A stretch of DNA of 10,724 bases from Gammaproteobacteria bacterium (GCA_007570905.1 RKSI01000033.1:1-10724), one strand, 5' to 3'; positions 1-6,479 are shown, counted from the first letter of the stretch. The notes: generated by a model not told the origin, from the sequence alone. Program-made: numbers and translations.

Positions 1-611
1 TCGGTCTCTATCATCAGGCGGTCGTCGGGGATGCGGGCGACGGCGCCGCGCAGGTCGTGCCCGCGCCGCTCGTCGCATATCCAGCCGGTGACGCCGATGT
101 ACAGGCCGAGGTCGAGATAGTCGGCCAGCATCACGCGGTCGCCGGTGAAGCAATGCACCACGGCGTTGCCGACACGCTCGCGCAGCGGCGCCAGCACCGC
201 GAGAAAGTCTTCGTGGGCGTCGCGCTGGTGCATGAACAGCGGCAGGCCGGTTTCCGCCGCCAGCAGTATCTGCCGCTCAAAGACGCCGCATTGCATGTCG
301 CGCGGCGAGAAGTCGCGGCAATAGTCCAGCCCGGTCTCGCCGATGGCGACGACCTTGGCGTCCGCCGCCAGCCGCCTTAGTTCGTCGCAGGCGCCGCCGT
401 TCCATTCGCGCGCGTGGTGCGGATGCACGCCGGCGCAGGCATAAAGACAGTCCGGATAGCGCTTTGCCAGCGCCAGCGCCGCGCCGCTGTCGGCGACATT
501 GGAGCCGGGCATTATCATCGCCGCCACGCCGCCGTCCGCCGCGCGTTGCAGCACCTCGCGCTCGTCATCGCGGAACGCCTCGTGCGTGAAATTGAAGCAG
601 ATGTCAATCAA
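1..611 (-). CDS. tatD: TatD family metal-dependent DNase/hydrolase, C-terminus cut by window edge
   Basis: A TIM-barrel metal-dependent hydrolase; E. coli TatD is a 3'-5' exonuclease acting on DNA and RNA. 203 residues are visible. Family motifs seen in order are DICFNFTH (3-10), GVHPHH (61-66), AIGETGLDY (89-97, with E92), FMHQRDAH (126-133, with H128) and VVHCFTG (151-157, with H153). Then comes IGVTGWICDERRG (172-184), which matches E. coli TatD nearly word for word and separates it from the paralogues YcfH and YjjV. The reading stops at MIET, just before the Asp of the family ETDAPY motif. The start is inferred as TTG at 611-609: an in-frame TGA, which is also the stop codon of the upstream regulator, lies 6 nt before it, and no ATG or GTG is available before the DICFNF motif. 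No clear SD is visible, so expression probably depends on coupling to the regulator gene. Family call firm; start codon moderately sure. Confidence 0.92.
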   Translation of the reverse strand, partial: MIDICFNFTHEAFRDDEREVLQRAADGGVAAMIMPGSNVADSGAALALAKRYPDCLYACAGVHPHHAREWNGGACDELRRLAADAKVVAIGETGLDYCRDFSPRDMQCGVFERQILLAAETGLPLFMHQRDAHEDFLAVLAPLRERVGNAVVHCFTGDRVMLADYLDLGLYIGVTGWICDERRGHDLRGAVARIPDDRLMIET

Positions 612-617
612 GGTCGG

Positions 618-1553
618 TCACGCCGGCGCCAGCCGTTCCAGTTCAAAGCACAGTTGCCGGAGATTGCCGCAATGGACGGCGTTGATTTCGCCGACGATGG
701 CGGGGTAGTGGCCGCCCGCAGGCGTCTGCACAATCAGCGGGCTGGCCGGCAGTTGCTTGTGCAGCAGCCGGATGCGGTTCGGCACATCGTCGTCCTCCGT
801 CGCCGTGTTCAGGCAGATGATGACGGCTTGCGCTTTTGCCGCGGCGGCGATGCCGGCGATTTCCTCCGGCGCGGTGTTTTCCGCGGGGCACACGGCGCTC
901 CAGCCGTTGGCGTTCATCGTCGCCGCGGCTTTCAGCGCCGCCAGTTCGGGGTCTTTCTCGACGGCGCAGACAACCGCCTTGCGCTGCGGGTGGCTGTGCG
1001 CCGCCGCCTGCATCAGCAGCCAGGCGGAAATCGTGGCGCTGAACATCTGCCGGTGGCCGCTGGACAGCGCGCCGCGGCGGCATTCATCGCGGATGTGCGA
1101 CAGCAGCGGGGTAATCAGGTCCTCAATCAGGAAGAACACGCCCAACGATTGTTCCGCCCGCGACAAGACGGCGATGAAGTCGTGGATGTTCAGGTTGTTG
1201 ACGGCGACTATGCACGAGTCGAAGTACTCCATCACCGCCGCGGTGCTCTGGCGCCGCTGCTCGCCGGGGAGTCCGGCGTCGGCGTCCAGGCTTTGGTCTA
1301 TCAGTCTGGACAGCCGGTCGTTGGACAATCTGGCGATGTCGCCGATTCTTCTGCCGGCGGCGGTCGCCCTCGCCAGCAGCGCGAGGCGTTCAATGTCGTC
1401 GTCGCTATAGACGCGCCTCGCGTTGGGCGTTCTCTTCGGCACGACAATCCGGTAGCGGCGCTCCCACGCGCGTATGACCTCGGCGCTCAGGCCGCTGTAT
1501 CGCGCGGCGATGCCGATGGAGTGTTGTCCAGTTTCAGATGTTCTTTTCTTCAT
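618..1553 (-). CDS. MerR-family regulator with MlrA/CarH-like C-terminal domain lacking cobalamin ligands
   Basis: A 311-residue transcription regulator. Residues 12-75 form a MerR winged helix-turn-helix: SIGIAARYSGLS (12-23), IRAWERRY (27-34), then RRVYSDDDIERL (46-57). Residues about 100-185 resemble the helical cap of B12-dependent MerR proteins, and 190-311 a Rossmann-like fold (KAVVCAVEKDPELAAL and so on). This is the layout of CarH/LitR and of E. coli MlrA. In those that bind B12, the cap has a Trp followed ten and eleven residues later by Glu-His, and the Rossmann domain has Asp-x-His-x-x-Gly. By eye these positions are C158, R168-Q169, and D201/E203/A206, so the axial His is absent and cobalamin binding is unlikely. 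The gene is divergent from the AlkB-like gene and lies 6 nt upstream of tatD. No SD precedes the ATG. It probably regulates itself and the alkB-like gene (inference). Which ligand it senses, if any, is unknown. Confidence 0.85.
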   Translation of the reverse strand: MKKRTSETGQHSIGIAARYSGLSAEVIRAWERRYRIVVPKRTPNARRVYSDDDIERLALLARATAAGRRIGDIARLSNDRLSRLIDQSLDADAGLPGEQRRQSTAAVMEYFDSCIVAVNNLNIHDFIAVLSRAEQSLGVFFLIEDLITPLLSHIRDECRRGALSSGHRQMFSATISAWLLMQAAAHSHPQRKAVVCAVEKDPELAALKAAATMNANGWSAVCPAENTAPEEIAGIAAAAKAQAVIICLNTATEDDDVPNRIRLLHKQLPASPLIVQTPAGGHYPAIVGEINAVHCGNLRQLCFELERLAPA

Positions 1554-1573
1554 GCTGTACAGGTTTTGTCCAT
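1554..1573 (-). promoter_or_regulatory. Operator candidate upstream of the regulator start (GGACAAAACC + CTGTACAG)
   Basis: Read on the minus strand, ATGGACAAAACC runs directly into CTGTACAG, an 8-bp perfect palindrome (1562-1555) ending 2 nt before the start codon. A similar box in opposite orientation precedes the AlkB-like gene (1700-1719). TGTACA half-sites are, from memory, part of the known E. coli MlrA operator, which fits a MlrA-like regulator. Function inferred. Confidence 0.4.
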
Positions 1574-1587
1574 ATCAGATGACGGAG

Positions 1588-1616
1588 ATTATAGCAGGGA
1601 ATTGCCGGGCAATCCA
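1588..1616 (-). promoter_or_regulatory. Extended -10 promoter of the MerR-like gene
   Basis: On the minus strand the sequence TGC-TATAAT (1596-1588) is a perfect extended -10 element. A weak -35 candidate, TGGATT, lies at 1616-1611 with a 17-nt spacer. The expected transcription start is near 1581, giving a leader of about 28 nt to the ATG at 1553. Prediction by eye. Confidence 0.6.
1601..1613. promoter_or_regulatory. Perfect 13-bp dyad (ATTGCC-G-GGCAAT) in the regulator promoter
   Basis: ATTGCC (1601-1606) and GGCAAT (1608-1613) are exact inverted copies around one central G. The dyad lies across the -35/-10 spacer of the predicted minus-strand promoter, the place where MerR-family dimers normally bind. 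That makes it a candidate autoregulatory operator. Dyad seen directly; role inferred. Confidence 0.45.
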
Positions 1617-1633
1617 TCCGGCCACTTTTTTAT

Positions 1634-1647
1634 CCTGTACAAACAGG
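1634..1647. promoter_or_regulatory. Second TGTACA site inside dyad CCTGT-ACAA-ACAGG
   Basis: CCTGT (1634-1638) and ACAGG (1643-1647) are exact inverted copies with a 4-nt centre, and TGTACA occupies 1636-1641. It lies in the middle of the divergent region, 80 bp from the other TGTACA site. Candidate regulator binding site. Confidence 0.35.
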
Positions 1648-1699
1648 CGGCAAAAAGCAATTGTTGTATAGAAATCCCGGGATGGCCGGTGCTACCATC

Positions 1700-1719
1700 A
1701 TTGGACAAACCTTTGTATC
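1700..1719 (+). promoter_or_regulatory. Operator candidate upstream of the AlkB-like gene (ATTGGACAAACC...TGTAT)
   Basis: The plus strand here reads ATTGGACAAACCTTTGTATC. This closely parallels the minus-strand box before the regulator (ATGGACAAAACCTGTACAG). The 8-bp cores TGGACAAA (1702-1709) and TTTGTCCA (1565-1572) are exact inverted copies. The box lies between any upstream promoter and the SD of the AlkB-like gene. I found no convincing sigma70 promoter for that gene; TATAGA at 1667-1672 could be a -10 but has no partner. Confidence 0.4.
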
Positions 1720-1721
1720 TC

Positions 1722-1728
1722 AAGGAGG
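1722..1728 (+). promoter_or_regulatory. Strong Shine-Dalgarno site of the AlkB-like gene
   Basis: AAGGAGG lies 9 nt before the ATG at 1738 and fixes the start. It stands out here because most other genes in the window have weak or no SD, which suggests the AlkB-like protein is translated at a high level. Confidence 0.8.
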
Positions 1729-1737
1729 GAAAAGAAC

Positions 1738-2880
1738 ATGAACAAGTTCCTTATTAACGCGCGCTACCTGCTGGCGCCCGCATTGATTCTGCTTGCAATG
1801 TGGGGCGTTTTTGTCGGCGGCCCGTGGGTCTGGACCGGCGCCTTTGTGTTGGGCCTGGCCATCGTCGTGGACACCCTGGTCACCAGGAGAACCATGGGCG
1901 CCGGTTTCAGCGAAAGCGGCGACACCAACGGCATCCCGGCTTTCCAGAACAGCGTGATGTATTTCATGCTGGGCGTGTTTGTGCTTTTGCAACTGAACCT
2001 GGCGTGGCGCATTTATGAATTCGCCGCCGGGGTTCCGCTGGGCGTGACAGAGATTCTGGGCATTCCCGTTTATCAGGGCATCACCGGCTCGCAACTGGTC
2101 GGGGCGACGATTTCGTCCGGGATTTTTGCCGGCATCGGCATCATCTACGGCCATGAACTGGCGCACACCAAGGGCTTCAGTTTTGTCATCGCCCGCTGGA
2201 TGATGGCGTTGAGCGGCTCGGCGCACTTCTGCTACGCACATGTCTATAACCACCATCTGGAACTCGGCTGTTCGGACGACCCGGCGACGGCCCCGCGCGG
2301 ACGCAGCCTGTACGCGCACCTGCCGATTTCATACCTCGGCCAGTCCAAGTTTCTCTACGGCATGGAAGAGCAGCGCCTGAAAAGACTGGGCGTGCCGTTT
2401 CTGTCGTGGCAGAACCGCTGGATACGCGGCTACGCGATGAGTTTGCCGACGCTGTTCCTGTTCTGGTTCGCGGGCGGCTGGCTCGGCGTCGCCTGCCTTG
2501 CGGTGGTGTGGATTATCTCCAACTTTGAACTGGAGGCGCTCAACTACATGGAGCACTACGGTTTGATCCGCGAGAAAGGCAAGCCGATAGACTACCGTCA
2601 TTCGTGGGACAACTCGACCGCGCTGACCAGTTGGTTTTTCATTGAAATCGGGCGCCAGGCCGACCACCACGACCGCGGCGAAACCCATTTCTGGGAACTG
2701 GACGAGGTGGGCGCGCCCAACACGGGCTACGGCTATTTCGCGCTGTTTGCCATCGCGCTGCTGCCGGCGCTTTTTCATCCGCTGATGAAAAAGAAACTGG
2801 ACGCATGGGATGAAAACGAGGCGTCCGAAGGCGAGCGCCGGATTGCACAGAAAATCAACGCGCAGGTTGGCTACGCCTGA
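1738..2880 (+). CDS. AlkB-like membrane diiron monooxygenase (alkane hydroxylase/FA-desaturase superfamily), divergent
   Basis: An integral membrane hydroxylase of 380 residues, close in length to P. putida AlkB (about 400). AlkB hydroxylates the terminal carbon of alkanes with electrons from rubredoxin. Hydrophobic segments lie at about 9-28, 31-48, 72-90, 120-138, 231-262 and 331-349. Box 1 is HELAH (H139, H143). Box 2 is HVYNHH (H168, H172, H173), followed by DDPATAPRG (180-188), as in AlkB/XylM-type proteins. Then NYMEHYGL (269-276, with H273) and HSW (288-290). Box 3 reads GRQADHH (305-311): H310 and H311 are kept, but the first His of the usual RHSDHH box is Gln (codon CAG). No rubredoxin or reductase gene is in view. 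The substrate cannot be read: an alkane, an aromatic methyl group or a lipid chain are all possible. The gene appears to head a unit with dinB 14 nt downstream. Confidence 0.85.
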   Translation: MNKFLINARYLLAPALILLAMWGVFVGGPWVWTGAFVLGLAIVVDTLVTRRTMGAGFSESGDTNGIPAFQNSVMYFMLGVFVLLQLNLAWRIYEFAAGVPLGVTEILGIPVYQGITGSQLVGATISSGIFAGIGIIYGHELAHTKGFSFVIARWMMALSGSAHFCYAHVYNHHLELGCSDDPATAPRGRSLYAHLPISYLGQSKFLYGMEEQRLKRLGVPFLSWQNRWIRGYAMSLPTLFLFWFAGGWLGVACLAVVWIISNFELEALNYMEHYGLIREKGKPIDYRHSWDNSTALTSWFFIEIGRQADHHDRGETHFWELDEVGAPNTGYGYFALFAIALLPALFHPLMKKKLDAWDENEASEGERRIAQKINAQVGYA

Positions 2881-2894
2881 TTGCTGATGTTACA

Positions 2895-4070
2895 GTGGGC
2901 TTTGTGAGCAAGCCCGCTGACTTTGGTTTGGGAGGCCGCCGCGGTTTTGCCGGCGGCTTCCCGTTTTCCGGCGCCGCAGACGGCGGCGACAGGCGCATTG
3001 TTCATTTTGACATGGATGCGTTTTTCGCCGCGGTTGAACAGCGCGATTTTCCCGAATATGCCGGCAAGCCCGTCATCGTCGGCGGCTTGCCCGACAAGCG
3101 CGGCGTGGTTGCGACATGCAGTTACGAGGCGCGCCGCTACGGGATTCGCTCGGCGATGTCCTCGGCGCGCGCGGCGCGGCTGTGCCCCGCCGCGGTTTTT
3201 GTCAGGCCGCGTTTTGAGGTCTATCGGCGGGTGTCGGCGCAAATCCGCGCAATCTTCGAGCAATACACCGGCCTGGTGGAAATGCTGTCGCTGGACGAGG
3301 CGTATCTTGATGTGAGCGAGACCGCCGCCGACATCCGCGCCGCTTCCGCGCTGGCCCGCGAAATCAAGCGGCGCGTGCTGGAAACCACGCGGCTGACGGT
3401 TTCAGCCGGCGTTGCCTGCAACAAATTCCTCGCCAAAATCGCCTCCGACATGGACAAGCCCGACGGGTTTTATGTGGTGCCGGCGCGGCACAGCGAGCAG
3501 TTTGCCGGGAGTTTGCCGGTGGGCAAGTTTCACGGCATCGGCAAGGTGACCCGCGCGAAGATGGAGAAACTCGGCATCGTAACCGGCGCCGATTTAAGGC
3601 GGCGCCCGCTGGATGAACTGGTCGGTCTTTTCGGCAGCGCCGGGTATTACTATTACCAGGCGGCGCGCGGCGTGGATGGCCGGGCGGTGGTCGCCGGGCG
3701 CCCGCGCAAGTCGGTCGGCTCCGAGACCACCTTTGAAAACGACCTGCGCGATGCCGGCGAGATTGCCGGCGAAGTCAGGCGCCGCGCGCTTGAAGTGGCG
3801 CGCATTCTGACCTCGCGCAAACTCAGCGGGCGCACGGTTACGCTGAAGGTCAAGTACGCCGATTTCACCCAGATTACCCGCAGCCGCACGCTGGATCATC
3901 CGCTGACCGGTCTGAACGAGATGCTGCGCCTGCTGTCGGGGCTGCTGCAGAAAACCGAGGCCGGCGCGCGCCCGGTGCGGTTGCTCGGCGTGACGGTTTC
4001 CGGCCTGTGCGCGCCCGGCACGCCGAGACAGGCGGCGCTGGCGTTTCCCGGCATGGCGGGGACGGCGTGA
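2895..4070 (+). CDS. dinB: DNA polymerase IV (Y-family translesion polymerase)
   Basis: An error-prone DNA polymerase that copies past damaged bases, normally in the SOS response and held by the sliding clamp. The catalytic carboxylates are D39 (HFDMD, 37-41) and D134-E135 (LSLDEAYLDV, 131-140). F44 is in the steric-gate position of DMDAFF. Other motifs are VVATCSYEARRYGIRSAMS (71-89), VSAGVACNKFLAKIASDMDKP (169-189), the HhH segment FHGIGKVT (212-219), and the start of the little finger RKSVGSETTFENDL (271-284). Near the C-terminus QAALAF (379-384) fits a loose QxxLxF clamp-binding motif. The family normally begins about eight residues before the first catalytic Asp, so this reading has a Gly/Arg-rich extension of about 30 residues. 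The start could be GTG 2895, GTG 2904 or TTG 2928; none has a good SD and no ATG is available. Translation is probably coupled to the upstream gene. I saw no LexA box. Confidence 0.95.
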   Translation: MGFVSKPADFGLGGRRGFAGGFPFSGAADGGDRRIVHFDMDAFFAAVEQRDFPEYAGKPVIVGGLPDKRGVVATCSYEARRYGIRSAMSSARAARLCPAAVFVRPRFEVYRRVSAQIRAIFEQYTGLVEMLSLDEAYLDVSETAADIRAASALAREIKRRVLETTRLTVSAGVACNKFLAKIASDMDKPDGFYVVPARHSEQFAGSLPVGKFHGIGKVTRAKMEKLGIVTGADLRRRPLDELVGLFGSAGYYYYQAARGVDGRAVVAGRPRKSVGSETTFENDLRDAGEIAGEVRRRALEVARILTSRKLSGRTVTLKVKYADFTQITRSRTLDHPLTGLNEMLRLLSGLLQKTEAGARPVRLLGVTVSGLCAPGTPRQAALAFPGMAGTA

Positions 4071-5272
4071 CGGGCGGGACGGCGCGACTGCCGCTGTCGG
4101 CGGCAACCGCCCGGTGTCGTGCGGCGGCGGCGCGGTTTGTGATGGGCGGCGCGGCGCTGCTGCTGCTGGCGGCGTTGCTTGCGCCCGCCCCGCTCGCCGC
4201 CGAACAACCGGCAGGCGTGCGCCCGGAAAGCGCGCCCGCTGAAAGTGTGCGCCCTGCAAGCGCATTCGCCCCGGTCGCCACTGCCGAACAACCGGCAAGC
4301 ACGACCTCTGAAAGCAAGCCCGTTGCAAACACACCCGCCGCAAACACACCCGCCGAAAGCGCATCCCCCGCAAGCGCGCCCGGCGCAAACAAGCCCGCCG
4401 CCGGCGCAGACCGCTTTCAGCGCGGCCTGTTCTGGTCCATCTCAAAGGACGGCGAACTTATCGGGCATATCTTCGGCACCCTGCACACCAACGACGCGCG
4501 CGTCACCAAACTGCCGAAGGAAGTGGATGCGGCGCTGCAACAAGCCTACAGTTTTTGCATGGAAACTTTTCCCGGCGTGCGGTATTTCAATCCGCATTGG
4601 GGTTTCAGGAGCATCGTCAGCGACATGATGCTGCCGGACAACGGCTTTCTGGCCGACCTCGTCGGCGAAGAGGCCTACGGGCGCATCAAGGAGCATTTGC
4701 TGAAAGCCGGCCTCAAGGAGGAGCGCATCAAGCACCTGAAGCCGTGGGCCGCGATGCACACGCTGTCGGGGCTGTACCGCGACAGCAAGAAACCCGCCCG
4801 CAAGAGCGAAGGCGAAATACTCGACCATGTCCTCTACCAGGCGGCGGCGCAGCACGTGGTGGATCTTTATCAACTGGAAACGCTGGAGGAATTGATGGCG
4901 GCTTATTATGCGTTTCCGATGGACGCCCAGGTTGCGCTGTTGAAAGACAAGGTGGATGCGGTCGGCGGCTTGCGGGAGGCGGCCAATGAAATGGTCGCGG
5001 CCTACCTGGATGAAAACATGCCCGCGATGCTGGATCTTTCCACCGCCTTTATCTCGCCGGGGTCGCGCAAACTCGGCTATGACAAGGTTTATCTGAAGCA
5101 TGTCCTGTTCATCCGCAATGTCGTGATGGCGCACTACATGCTCGCGCCGCTGCGCCGCAAGGGCGCGTTTATCGCGGTCGGCGCGCTGCACCTTTACGGC
5201 GAACAGGGCGTTCTGAAACTGCTTGAAGACTACGGCTACGAGGTGGCCGCCATCCGACTGACCCGCTCGTAA
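4067..5272 (+). CDS. Secreted TraB/GumN-family protein with Pro/Ala/Ser linker
   Basis: TraB/PrgY/GumN family (PF01963); relatives include pheromone-shutdown proteins and the Tiki metalloproteases. I chose GTG at 4067, whose GTGA overlaps the dinB stop by 4 nt; ATG 4142 is possible but would remove the basic n-region. The 401-residue product has a signal peptide (Arg-rich to about 23, hydrophobic 26-44, likely cut after LAA at 45), so it should be periplasmic or exported. Residues 46-116 form a low-complexity Pro/Ala/Ser linker. The domain spans 119-401 with two GxxH motifs, GTLH (137-140) and GALH (372-375), an acidic residue in METFPG (E166), and RNVVMA (350-355). In Tiki-type enzymes the GxxH histidines and a Glu are proposed metal ligands, so a metalloprotease-like activity is possible but unproven. 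It probably shares a transcript with dinB. Confidence 0.85.
   Translation: MTGGTARLPLSAATARCRAAAARFVMGGAALLLLAALLAPAPLAAEQPAGVRPESAPAESVRPASAFAPVATAEQPASTTSESKPVANTPAANTPAESASPASAPGANKPAAGADRFQRGLFWSISKDGELIGHIFGTLHTNDARVTKLPKEVDAALQQAYSFCMETFPGVRYFNPHWGFRSIVSDMMLPDNGFLADLVGEEAYGRIKEHLLKAGLKEERIKHLKPWAAMHTLSGLYRDSKKPARKSEGEILDHVLYQAAAQHVVDLYQLETLEELMAAYYAFPMDAQVALLKDKVDAVGGLREAANEMVAAYLDENMPAMLDLSTAFISPGSRKLGYDKVYLKHVLFIRNVVMAHYMLAPLRRKGAFIAVGALHLYGEQGVLKLLEDYGYEVAAIRLTRS
4325..4354 (+). repeat. Perfect 15-bp tandem duplication in the linker of the TraB/GumN gene
   Basis: GCAAACACACCCGCC occurs twice head to tail (4325-4339 and 4340-4354) and encodes ANTPA-ANTPA. Nearby, GAACAACCGGCA occurs at about 4201 and again at about 4286. 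The linker seems to have grown by in-frame duplication. Confidence 0.8.
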
Positions 5273-5329
5273 GCGCCGGCCCGCGCCGGGTCGCGCGCCG
5301 GCCCGCGCCGGTTCGCGCAGGTTCGCGCA
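5273..5329. repeat. GC-rich tandem repeats between convergent genes
   Basis: The whole space between two convergent stop codons is repetitive. GCGCCGGCCCGCGCCGG occurs at 5273-5289 and, with a 22-nt period, at 5295-5311. GGTTCGCGCA then occurs twice in tandem (5310-5319, 5320-5329). Short CCGG...CCGG hairpins are possible, but there is no T-run, so it is not a classical intrinsic terminator. It may slow or end transcription from both sides by GC-rich structure (inference). Confidence 0.7.
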
Positions 5330-5333
5330 TATT

Positions 5334-6473
5334 CTAGGGCGCTTTCAGGTTCAGGACTTCGTTGTCCTGGTCTATCGTGAACTCGAAATTGTTCAGGAAG
5401 TCCATGCCGAGCAGGCCGTCCGCGGCGAATGTTTCCGGCATTTCCGCGATGCCGACCGGCATGTCGTTGAAGGTGATGTCGCCGACGCTGAAACTTCTGG
5501 TCGGCACTATCGTAACATCCACCTGGCTGCCGACGGCGTTGAAGCGCGCCTGTTCGCCGCCCTCGGTGGACAGGCCGATGGCTTTGGCGAATTCCCGGCG
5601 CAGGATGGAGATGGAGGCGCCGGTGTCGAGCACCAGGTCGGCGCTGCGGTCGTTGACGCGAACCTTGACCAGGAAGTGGTTGCTTTTGCGCGTCATTGCA
5701 ATCGGCGCGCCTTCGCCGAGCCGCGCCAGTTGCTCGACCAGTTGCGAGAGTTTGCGCGCCTTGCCGCCCCATTCCGGGTCGTGGAGTATCCGGTTAAGCG
5801 TGCCCAGCCCCTCGCCGTAGCGCCCCGAACGGTACTGCGCGCCGGCGAGCGCGTAATAGTATTCGGGGCGGTCGCCGTTTTTCTCAATCAGCAGGTGGTA
5901 GAGTTCGCCCAGTTTGCCCCATTGTTTTTTCGCGGTCAGCCGGCGGCGCCAGGTTTCGGTGGTCTGGTCAATCACCTGGTCCGCGGTATCGGCGAGCGTG
6001 TTGTCGCGGTCGTAGATCTTCGCGTCAAGCGCGTTTTCAAGCGCCCTCGCATACCTGCCGCGGCTTGCGTCAAGGCGCGCGCGCAGCAGCAGCGCATCGG
6101 GGTCGTAACTGTCGCTTTCAAGGTATTGCGCGAGCAGTTGCCCGGCCTCGTCCGTTTTTTTGCGCGCCATCAGTTGCCGCGCGCGGTTAAGCAGCGCCTT
6201 GCGCATGTTGTCGGCCCGGTCGGGGGTCTTGCGGCGGGTTTCGCGGTAAATCAGCAGCGCCTCGCGCACCTCGCCGCGCGCCAGGTGCGCGCGGAAGGGG
6301 TCGGCGGCCTTCGCCGGGGTGTTTTCGCCGGTTTCCGCGACGGCCTCAGGCGGCGGGCTTTCGGCCCGGGTCTGCTCCGCCACAGGCCCGTTTTCCGCGT
6401 CCTGCAAGGCATGCAGCGACCAGCCGGCGATGAAGCCGACCAGCACCCAGAAGGTGATATTCAGCAGGGGCAT
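5334..6473 (-). CDS. Membrane-anchored TPR protein with C-terminal retropepsin-like aspartic protease domain
   Basis: A clan AA (retropepsin-like) aspartic protease of 379 residues. An N-terminal membrane segment (about 5-22, ITFWVLVGFIAGWSL) with no cleavage site suggests a bound anchor, with the rest probably periplasmic. Residues 30-57 form a Pro/Glu/Ala linker, and 60-250 are helical repeats resembling TPRs (for example DPDALLLRARLDASRGRYARAL and YYYALAGAQYRSGRYGEGL). The protease domain covers about 262-379: VLDTGAS (281-287) carries the catalytic D283, and ADGLLGMDFL (351-360) is the hydrophobic Gly motif. One DTG per chain means it should act as a dimer. The start is the ATG at 6473; the frame is open for 91 more codons upstream, but that stretch runs through the divergent promoter and into the opposite gene. 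Natural substrates are unknown. It converges on the TraB/GumN gene and diverges from the Wzy_C-type gene. Confidence 0.85.
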   Translation of the reverse strand: MPLLNITFWVLVGFIAGWSLHALQDAENGPVAEQTRAESPPPEAVAETGENTPAKAADPFRAHLARGEVREALLIYRETRRKTPDRADNMRKALLNRARQLMARKKTDEAGQLLAQYLESDSYDPDALLLRARLDASRGRYARALENALDAKIYDRDNTLADTADQVIDQTTETWRRRLTAKKQWGKLGELYHLLIEKNGDRPEYYYALAGAQYRSGRYGEGLGTLNRILHDPEWGGKARKLSQLVEQLARLGEGAPIAMTRKSNHFLVKVRVNDRSADLVLDTGASISILRREFAKAIGLSTEGGEQARFNAVGSQVDVTIVPTRSFSVGDITFNDMPVGIAEMPETFAADGLLGMDFLNNFEFTIDQDNEVLNLKAP

Positions 6474-6479
6474 TGTTGT

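Noticed and set aside
612..622. GTG start for tatD at 622-620 on the minus strand, overlapping the regulator stop
   Set aside because: This GTG is out of frame with the TatD reading and meets a stop after five codons; it would need a one-base frameshift. TTG at 611 is in frame.
414..1757. Long plus-strand open frame of 447 codons
   Set aside because: It lies opposite the MerR-like gene and tatD, shows no recognisable domain, is Arg/His-rich as expected for the antisense of a GC-rich gene, and runs through the promoter region.
4007..4066. Start of the TraB/GumN gene at GTG 4007, deep inside dinB
   Set aside because: GTG 4067 gives the common 4-nt stop/start overlap and a normal signal peptide; the extra 20 residues show no feature of their own.
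3594..4445. Minus-strand open frame with pentapeptide-repeat-like text (Arg-Arg-x-Cys-Leu pattern)
   Set aside because: It is antisense to dinB and the low-complexity linker of the TraB/GumN gene. The pattern is the complement of the repeated Pro/Ala/Ser codons, and the plus-strand genes have clear family motifs.
5273..5329. Intrinsic terminator between the convergent genes
   Set aside because: Short GC hairpins are possible, but there is no T-run on either strand and no single strong stem; recorded as a repeat instead.
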